Source: CAZIGK01 sp964538615 (GTDB taxonomy: Bacteria > Pseudomonadota > Alphaproteobacteria > Rickettsiales > RI-342). Taken from it: a DNA stretch of 64,000 nt. The stretch covers positions 1 to 64,000 of the forward strand of contig CAZIGK010000011.1 in assembly GCA_964538615.1 (NCBI GenBank), given 5' to 3'. The position numbers and the translations under genes are program-made. The stretch's first letter is position 1, and each line of letters opens with the position of its first letter. Positions 59,503 through 64,000 of this stretch are shown here, one piece after another. The notes beneath the pieces are model-generated. The model was not told the DNA's origin, searched no databases, and saw only the letters and a list, made by a program, of their open reading frames with translations.

Positions 59503-59529
59503 TCCTCTAGCAATGGGTGGAGCGGGACA

Positions 59530-60600
59530 TTGTCTCAACACCTGATTATAGCACTGGACGGCATGGGGGGCGATGCGGCTCCGCGTGTGGTGATGGAAGG
59601 CGCAGAGCTGGCGTTGAAAAAACACCCGCATGTGCGCTTTCGCATTTTTGGTGATGAAGCACAGCTTTGGCCGTTGTTAAGCCAAATGCCTGCCTTGCAG
59701 CAAGCCAGCACCATCATCCATACCGATGCGGCCATTGCTGCCCATGAAAAACCGTCTGTCGCGCTGCGTCAGGGCGGCAATTCCAGCATGCGCCTTGCCA
59801 TTAATGATGTGCGGGAAGGCAACGCGGTTGCGGTTGTTTCTGCGGGCAATACGGGCGCGCTGATGGCCATGGCCAAATTCGTCTTTAAAACCTTGCCCGG
59901 TGTGGACAGGCCAGCTATTTGCTCTGCTATGCCAACGGGCAAAGGGGACTGTATTTTTCTGGACATGGGCGCGAACATTGATTGCAACGCGCATATTCTC
60001 TTCCAGTTTGCTGTTATGGGTGCGGCCTTTGCCCGTGCGGTATTGCATATTGAAAAGCCGACCATTGGTCTGTTGAATGTCGGGTCGGAAGATATTAAAG
60101 GCCATGAATCTGTGCGGGAAGCGGCGGAAATGCTGCGTGCATCTGCACTGTCTGAACAATTTATTGGGTTTGTCGAGGGGAATCACTTGCTACACGGCAA
60201 CGCCGATGTGGTGGTCACCGATGGCTTTACCGGAAATATTGCCATTAAAACGGCGGAAGGCCTGTCCAAATTATTTTCCAATGAAATGAAAAAGGCATAC
60301 AACACCAACCTGCTTACGATGGTTGCCGGGTTGCTATCCAAGCCGGTATTGCGCAAGGTGAAGCGCAAGATGGACCCTAACCTGCGCAATGGCGGTATGT
60401 TTGTTGGCTTGAATGGAATTGCCATTAAAAGCCACGGCGGAACAGATGCTTATGGCTTTGCGAATGCTATTCGGGTGGCGGTTAATATTGTGGAAAATCG
60501 GCTGAATGAGACAATTCAGCGCGAAATTGCGGCGTTTGATGCGCACTTACAACGGCAGCAACAGGACAAGGCTCCTGTGATGGCATCTGCCGGAGTTTAA
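59530..60600 (+). CDS. plsX: Phosphate acyltransferase PlsX
   Basis: Makes acyl-phosphate from acyl-ACP for phospholipid synthesis. The 356-residue protein starts LIIALDGMGGDAAPRVVMEG and has MRLAINDVREGNAVAVVSAG with NTGALMA (about 87-115), FLDMGANIDCNAHILFQFAV, and the late VVTDGFTGNIAIKTAEGLSK (about 226-245) and GIAIKSHGGTDAYGFANAIR. The start is a TTG with GGAG upstream. Followed by fabH, the usual partner. Confidence 0.94.
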   Translation: MSQHLIIALDGMGGDAAPRVVMEGAELALKKHPHVRFRIFGDEAQLWPLLSQMPALQQASTIIHTDAAIAAHEKPSVALRQGGNSSMRLAINDVREGNAVAVVSAGNTGALMAMAKFVFKTLPGVDRPAICSAMPTGKGDCIFLDMGANIDCNAHILFQFAVMGAAFARAVLHIEKPTIGLLNVGSEDIKGHESVREAAEMLRASALSEQFIGFVEGNHLLHGNADVVVTDGFTGNIAIKTAEGLSKLFSNEMKKAYNTNLLTMVAGLLSKPVLRKVKRKMDPNLRNGGMFVGLNGIAIKSHGGTDAYGFANAIRVAVNIVENRLNETIQREIAAFDAHLQRQQQDKAPVMASAGV

Positions 60601-60776
60601 GTCCGTATAGACAGGTTGCTCCGTGCGTTTGCCGTGAGGCATGGGGGGGCTTTTGCCTGAAACCGTCCCATGACATGTAAAAGTCATTGTCGGTACCGTT
60701 CAGTTTTGATACGGCTTATGTCCATCCTGCTGCTCTGTCGGCGGGGATAAACAGCGTCTCATCATTGGGAGAAACC

Positions 60777-61745
60777 ATGTATAGTCGTATCATCGGTCAT
60801 GGAGCCTATGTGCCAGCCAAGGTCTGGAGCAATCATGATCTGGCAGAACGCATGGAAACCACTGACGCATGGATTCGGGAGAGGACAGGCATTGGGCAGC
60901 GCCACATTGCGGCGGAGGGGGAATATACGTCGGATTTGGCGGTGGCCGCAGCACGGCAGGCATTAGAGCGTGCCGGGGTTTCGGTCGCTGAGGTAGATGG
61001 TATTGTGCTGGCGACTGAAACACCGGATGTAACCATGCCTTCCACCGCCGCCATTGTGCAGGCGAAACTGGGGATGCAACAAGGCTTTGCCTATGATGTG
61101 CATGCTGCATGTTCTGGCTATGTCTATGCCATGGCCACGGCTGATAGCCTGTTGAAAAATCGGCTGGGAAAGCGGCTGCTGGTCATTGGGGCGGAGACGT
61201 TTTCCCGCGTGGTGGATTGGGAAGACCGGGGAACCTGCATTTTGTTTGGGGACGGGGCCGGCGCCAGTCTGCTGGAAGCCTGTGACGGAAAGCCGGAGAC
61301 GGGAGCCAGCGCGGTACTCGCCTCTGCCATGTATGCCGATGGTCAGTTGAAGGAATTGCTCTACACCACGGGTGGGGTGTCCAGTAATCAGCGGGCAGGG
61401 GTACTGCTGATGCAGGGTAAAGAGGTGTTTCGTCATGCGGTCGGGAAAATGCTGGAAGCAACCGAGCAGGTGTTGCAGCAGGCGGGTTGCGTGTGGGGAG
61501 ATGTGGATTTGCTGGTGCCGCATCAGGCCAATGCGCGCATTATTCAATCCATCGGACAAAAAATCCATTTGCCGGAGCATAAACTGGTGATGACCGTTGA
61601 ACAGCACGCCAATACCTCGGCGGCGTCTATTCCGTTAGCGTTGTCTGTGGCAGAAGCCGATGGCAGGCTGCAAAAAGGGATGCTGGTGGCCATGCCGGCG
61701 TTAGGGGCTGGGTTGACCTGGGGGGCGTGTCTGGTGCGATGGTAG
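60777..61745 (+). CDS. fabH: Beta-ketoacyl-ACP synthase III
   Basis: Condenses acetyl-CoA with malonyl-ACP to start fatty acid synthesis. The 322-residue protein has ETTDAWIRERTGIGQRHIA (about 25-43), the catalytic cysteine in YDVHAACSGYVYAM (about 105-118), the histidine in PHQANARIIQSIG (about 248-260) and the asparagine in EQHANTSAASIPLALS (about 279-294), the complete Cys-His-Asn triad. ATG 60777 has GGGAGA upstream; the frame is open 30 codons further without support. 176 bases separate it from plsX. Confidence 0.95.
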   Translation: MYSRIIGHGAYVPAKVWSNHDLAERMETTDAWIRERTGIGQRHIAAEGEYTSDLAVAAARQALERAGVSVAEVDGIVLATETPDVTMPSTAAIVQAKLGMQQGFAYDVHAACSGYVYAMATADSLLKNRLGKRLLVIGAETFSRVVDWEDRGTCILFGDGAGASLLEACDGKPETGASAVLASAMYADGQLKELLYTTGGVSSNQRAGVLLMQGKEVFRHAVGKMLEATEQVLQQAGCVWGDVDLLVPHQANARIIQSIGQKIHLPEHKLVMTVEQHANTSAASIPLALSVAEADGRLQKGMLVAMPALGAGLTWGACLVRW

Positions 61746-61873
61746 CCTGAGGGCTGTCCGTTAGGCGGTAGATTAAAAAACGGGCATTTTTTTATTTCAG
61801 GTGCTTGCATTTTCATTGTATTTCATGCTTACTAGCGCCACAAACGAGAAGAACGATGAGTAAAGAGGATTCC

Positions 61874-62176
61874 ATGTCAAAAGATACCCTGACCCGCGCA
61901 AGCCTGAGTGAAGCTGTCTACCGTGAGATTGGACTGTCATACGCCGAGTCATCCGAGCTGGTGGATGCCGTGCTGGAGCAGGTATTGGTGGCGCTTGAAG
62001 AAGAAGATCAGGTGAAAATTTCATCTTTCGGCAGCTTTTTGGTGCGTAGCAAAAAAGAGCGTATTGGCCGCAACCCTAAAACGGGTGTGGAAGTGCCGAT
62101 TAGCCCGCGCCGCGTCCTTTCTTTCCGTCCGTCCAATATTCTGAAGGATGAGATTAATAAAAATCTTGCATCTTAA
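61874..62176 (+). CDS. ihfA: Integration host factor, alpha subunit
   Basis: DNA-bending nucleoid protein that acts with IHF-beta. The 100-residue protein has the HU/IHF fold signature SSFGSFLVRSKKERIGRNPK (about 48-67), then TGVEVPISPRRVLSFRPSNI, including the DNA-intercalating proline region. The ATG used gives MSKDTLTRA with GAGG six bases upstream; an ATG 18 bases earlier is also possible. The fabH-ihfA-merR order is conserved in alphaproteobacteria. Confidence 0.93.
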   Translation: MSKDTLTRASLSEAVYREIGLSYAESSELVDAVLEQVLVALEEEDQVKISSFGSFLVRSKKERIGRNPKTGVEVPISPRRVLSFRPSNILKDEINKNLAS

Positions 62177-62247
62177 GTAGCAAAAGGCCACTCTTTGGCA
62201 GTACACACGCCTGTGTTTTCCAATATAGAGGAACACAGGTTTAAACT

Positions 62248-62763
62248 GTGCAAAAGGTGCAGCAAGTGGCAGAGACGCATACACGCCCATTGCAGACGGA
62301 ACTGGCTGGTAGCCGTAAAGCAGAGAATGCTTTGCGTACCATTGGTGAAGTGGCAGATGAATTGGATGTGCCTCAGCATGTATTGCGGTTCTGGGAGAGC
62401 AAGTTTTCGCATCTGAAGCCTATGAAAAGGCGGGGCGGGCGTCGGTTCTACCGACCGCAGGATGTGGATGCCCTGCGCCAAATCAAGCATTTGCTGTATG
62501 ATCGCGGCTTTACCATTAAAGGGGCGGTCAACCACCTGAAGTTACAAAAAGCCAGCTTGCGGGATGCAGGCAATGATCCGGCATTGCTGGATGTGCAGGT
62601 GCTCTTGCAGGATGATCTATTGCCGGATACGGCGTCTGTCTCCCGCTCACCCGGAGGTAGTCATCCGCCTTTGATGCATTCCAGTCTGTCTCTGGAACTG
62701 CATTTGCAGCGTCTGCAGACCATGCGAGCGCGCATTGCCTCCATGTTGCGGGATACGATCTAG
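62248..62763 (+). CDS. MerR-family transcriptional regulator
   Basis: A 171-residue regulator with the MerR helix-turn-helix TIGEVADELDVPQHVLRFWE (about 31-50), the wing RRGGRRFYRPQDVDALRQIK (about 61-80) and a longer C-terminal helix. Alphaproteobacteria carry this gene directly after ihfA; its targets are not known. The start GTG 62248 has only a weak ribosome-binding site. The effector-binding cysteines of metal sensors are absent. Confidence 0.87.
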   Translation: MQKVQQVAETHTRPLQTELAGSRKAENALRTIGEVADELDVPQHVLRFWESKFSHLKPMKRRGGRRFYRPQDVDALRQIKHLLYDRGFTIKGAVNHLKLQKASLRDAGNDPALLDVQVLLQDDLLPDTASVSRSPGGSHPPLMHSSLSLELHLQRLQTMRARIASMLRDTI

Positions 62764-63013
62764 GCTCAGCCTCCCTTTCGTAGAGAACCTACTGACAATG
62801 TTGCATTCCGAGAACCGGAAATGAAGAAGATAGCATGTGCAGTCCGTTCAATGCGCAAGTGTGATGGAGTTCGGGGAGCAGGACAGGCTGCTATATATCT
62901 ATCACCATGCGGCATAGACATGGCCATTGTTGTTGGCCACGCAGGGATATGCAATGCGTAGATGGTATCTTCGCTTGTGAGGGATGCGGTGCTTTCCCGT
63001 ATGTTTTTAAAGA
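62764..63013. other. Gap between the MerR gene and the right-edge gene's terminator
   Basis: About 250 bases with no supported gene. I looked for a tRNA, frequent at this place in related genomes, and saw none. TGGCCATTGTTGTTGGCCA at about 62920-62938 is a short hairpin. A minus-strand frame (62766-63068) runs through the terminator and is not called. Confidence 0.5.
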
Positions 63014-63047
63014 GGGAAAAAAGAAGCCCGCTTCCAAAGAAGCGGGC
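63014..63047 (-). terminator. Intrinsic terminator of the right-edge minus-strand gene
   Basis: On the minus strand GCCCGCTTC, loop TTTG, GAAGCGGGC, then TTCTTTTTTCCC. A perfect 9-bp stem, 60 bases after the stop codon at 63108. Confidence 0.93.
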
Positions 63048-63107
63048 ATTGGCGGAGGTCAGCATCATGGGGTATTAGCAGGCGTGTCCAGACCTGATTG
63101 CGCTCTG

Positions 63108-64000
63108 CTACGGCACCCCAGCCCCCCACGAATTATCGCTTGGGTAGAGGAACTCATAGGCCGAAGCATCCAGAGTGCCTGTATTATCACCATACATATC
63201 TGGCCCCGGTGGGATGAGAGGGTTGTGGATGTTATAGATAAAATCAGGGTGGAAGTCGTTGAAGACCAGATTTAATCTGTCACGGCTGGGCGACATACGG
63301 TTCAGTGTGCCATTATACCAGTGTTTCCACCCTTCTCCACCGTAGCTAATACCCAAACCATGTACACCGCAAGTTGGGCAGAGCATGTTACTAATGGAAT
63401 AGCCTAATCCATCTGCCCAAACGACAGGGTGAGTTGGGCTTCCTCTCCAACCTGGCTGGGATGGGCTGTAAGATGGTGGGCAGAGCCAGCCGGGTTGGCA
63501 ACCTTTCATAAAGGCATTGTTCCAGCCAACGTAACTACCGTATATGAGTTTATCATCAGTGCCACCTCCACCGCTGTTAAACCATGTCATGTAAGATGGG
63601 CCTTTATTGGATGCCAAGACGCTTGCGTAACCGCCACGTCCACACCAGTTGTGACCAGTATAGCGCAAGGTGCCGAATTCGCAACGTTGACTCAGTTGCG
63701 TCCCTCCAAATGTGTTAAAGTTACTATACGGGTGGGGGCAGGCAACAGTGCTCATTTGACCATGGGCGACAGCCGGGAAGGTGACGCCAACAGGGCCGCT
63801 GATGCCTGGGAAAGTCACCCCGCCTTTTGCGGCGCAGCTGTTGGGGGAGCAATTATTGGCGGTGGTAGACCAACTGCCGTTACTGCAATAGCGGGTAATC
63901 CCTGCTCCGTTCATGCCAGCCGGGCAGGACGCATATGAACTGCTGCCATGGTTGGTGCCGGCAATCCATACGCTTCTACTGCCAATTCCATCGCTGTAGT
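63108..64000 (-). CDS. Cysteine-rich, probably secreted protein, C-terminal part (5' end beyond the window)
   Basis: The frame is open to the right edge, so only about the last 297 codons are seen. The protein is rich in Gly, Ser, Asn, Trp, Tyr and Cys and very poor in Lys. It starts with a small Cys module (SCPAGMNGAGITRYCSNGSW, then NCSPNSC) like the CPAG-type repeats found in surface and type IV pilus-tip proteins of some Proteobacteria. A long aromatic- and Gly-rich region follows with more paired cysteines (CQPGWLC, CPTC). Disulfides and export are likely; a pilus-tip or adhesin role is a guess. Confidence 0.7.
   Translation of the reverse strand, partial: YSDGIGSRSVWIAGTNHGSSSYASCPAGMNGAGITRYCSNGSWSTTANNCSPNSCAAKGGVTFPGISGPVGVTFPAVAHGQMSTVACPHPYSNFNTFGGTQLSQRCEFGTLRYTGHNWCGRGGYASVLASNKGPSYMTWFNSGGGGTDDKLIYGSYVGWNNAFMKGCQPGWLCPPSYSPSQPGWRGSPTHPVVWADGLGYSISNMLCPTCGVHGLGISYGGEGWKHWYNGTLNRMSPSRDRLNLVFNDFHPDFIYNIHNPLIPPGPDMYGDNTGTLDASAYEFLYPSDNSWGAGVP

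Noticed and set aside
62766..63068. A 100-codon minus-strand frame after the MerR gene
   Set aside because: It runs through the strong terminator of the right-edge gene and has no ribosome-binding site.
62764..63107. A tRNA gene downstream of the MerR gene
   Set aside because: I looked for a cloverleaf and a GTTCGA-type T-loop and found none; only a short hairpin and the terminator are present.

Overview
The window reads as the chromosome of an alphaproteobacterium of moderate G+C. The evidence is gene content and order: a three-subunit proton-translocating transhydrogenase (pntAA-pntAB-pntB), an SDHAF4/DUF1674 protein, a type-I aspartate aminotransferase, eno-ftsB-pdhA-pdhB-pdhC-lpd, and rpmF-plsX-fabH-ihfA-merR. 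The E1-beta subunit PdhB has no N-terminal lipoyl domain, unlike many free-living alphaproteobacteria and like Rickettsia. The exact genus cannot be fixed from sequence reading alone.

Layout. 1-3.4 kb: dispersed and tandem repeats, a small membrane protein behind a strongly folded leader, then psd-pssA-SemiSWEET. 3.4-8.2 kb: housekeeping genes (aspartate aminotransferase, ribD, rpe, rsmB, DUF1674). 8.4-33.6 kb: a large surface-glycan island. Its left part is a minus-strand run of 14 genes, partly AT-rich, that looks like a legionaminic-acid-type nonulosonic acid pathway with two or three transferases. Its right part is a plus-strand pseudaminic-acid pathway (pseB, pseC, a SpsF-type cytidylyltransferase, a formyltransferase-like gene, pseI, a transferase), with pseG convergent on it. 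Between them lie an ABC-2 export permease without an ATPase and a perfect (TC)17.5 tract. 33.6-41.8 kb: priA and fsa, then an isolated phage-type large terminase split into an ATPase ORF and a nuclease ORF with a minus-strand gene between them, then purEK. 42-49 kb: pnt operon, a ThiF/MoeB-like enzyme, eno, ftsB and small orphan genes. 49.5-54.4 kb: the pyruvate dehydrogenase operon. 54.5-62.8 kb: a STAND-type ATPase, a GNAT acetyltransferase, AsmA, a cold-shock-domain protein and the rpmF-plsX-fabH-ihfA-merR block. The right edge cuts a cysteine-rich, probably secreted protein.

The most unusual signals are: (1) three separate orphan genes (starts at 8739, 38884 and 45459, all minus strand), each preceded by a near-perfect PhoB box followed after exactly 10 bases by a -10-like hexamer, suggesting a phosphate-starvation regulon of unknown proteins; (2) one of these genes sits inside the split terminase, at the domain boundary; (3) two back-to-back nonulosonic acid pathways with atypical enzymes (no recognisable 4,6-dehydratase in the Leg-like arm; a formyltransferase homologue with a changed catalytic Asn in the Pse arm) flanking a dinucleotide repeat; (4) a multi-hairpin leader before a 162-residue membrane protein that fits no riboswitch class I could check by eye.

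Gene calls come from reading frames, motifs, ribosome-binding sites and neighbours; no database search was possible. Family names are from recognised motifs, and starts were moved where a better ribosome-binding site was visible.
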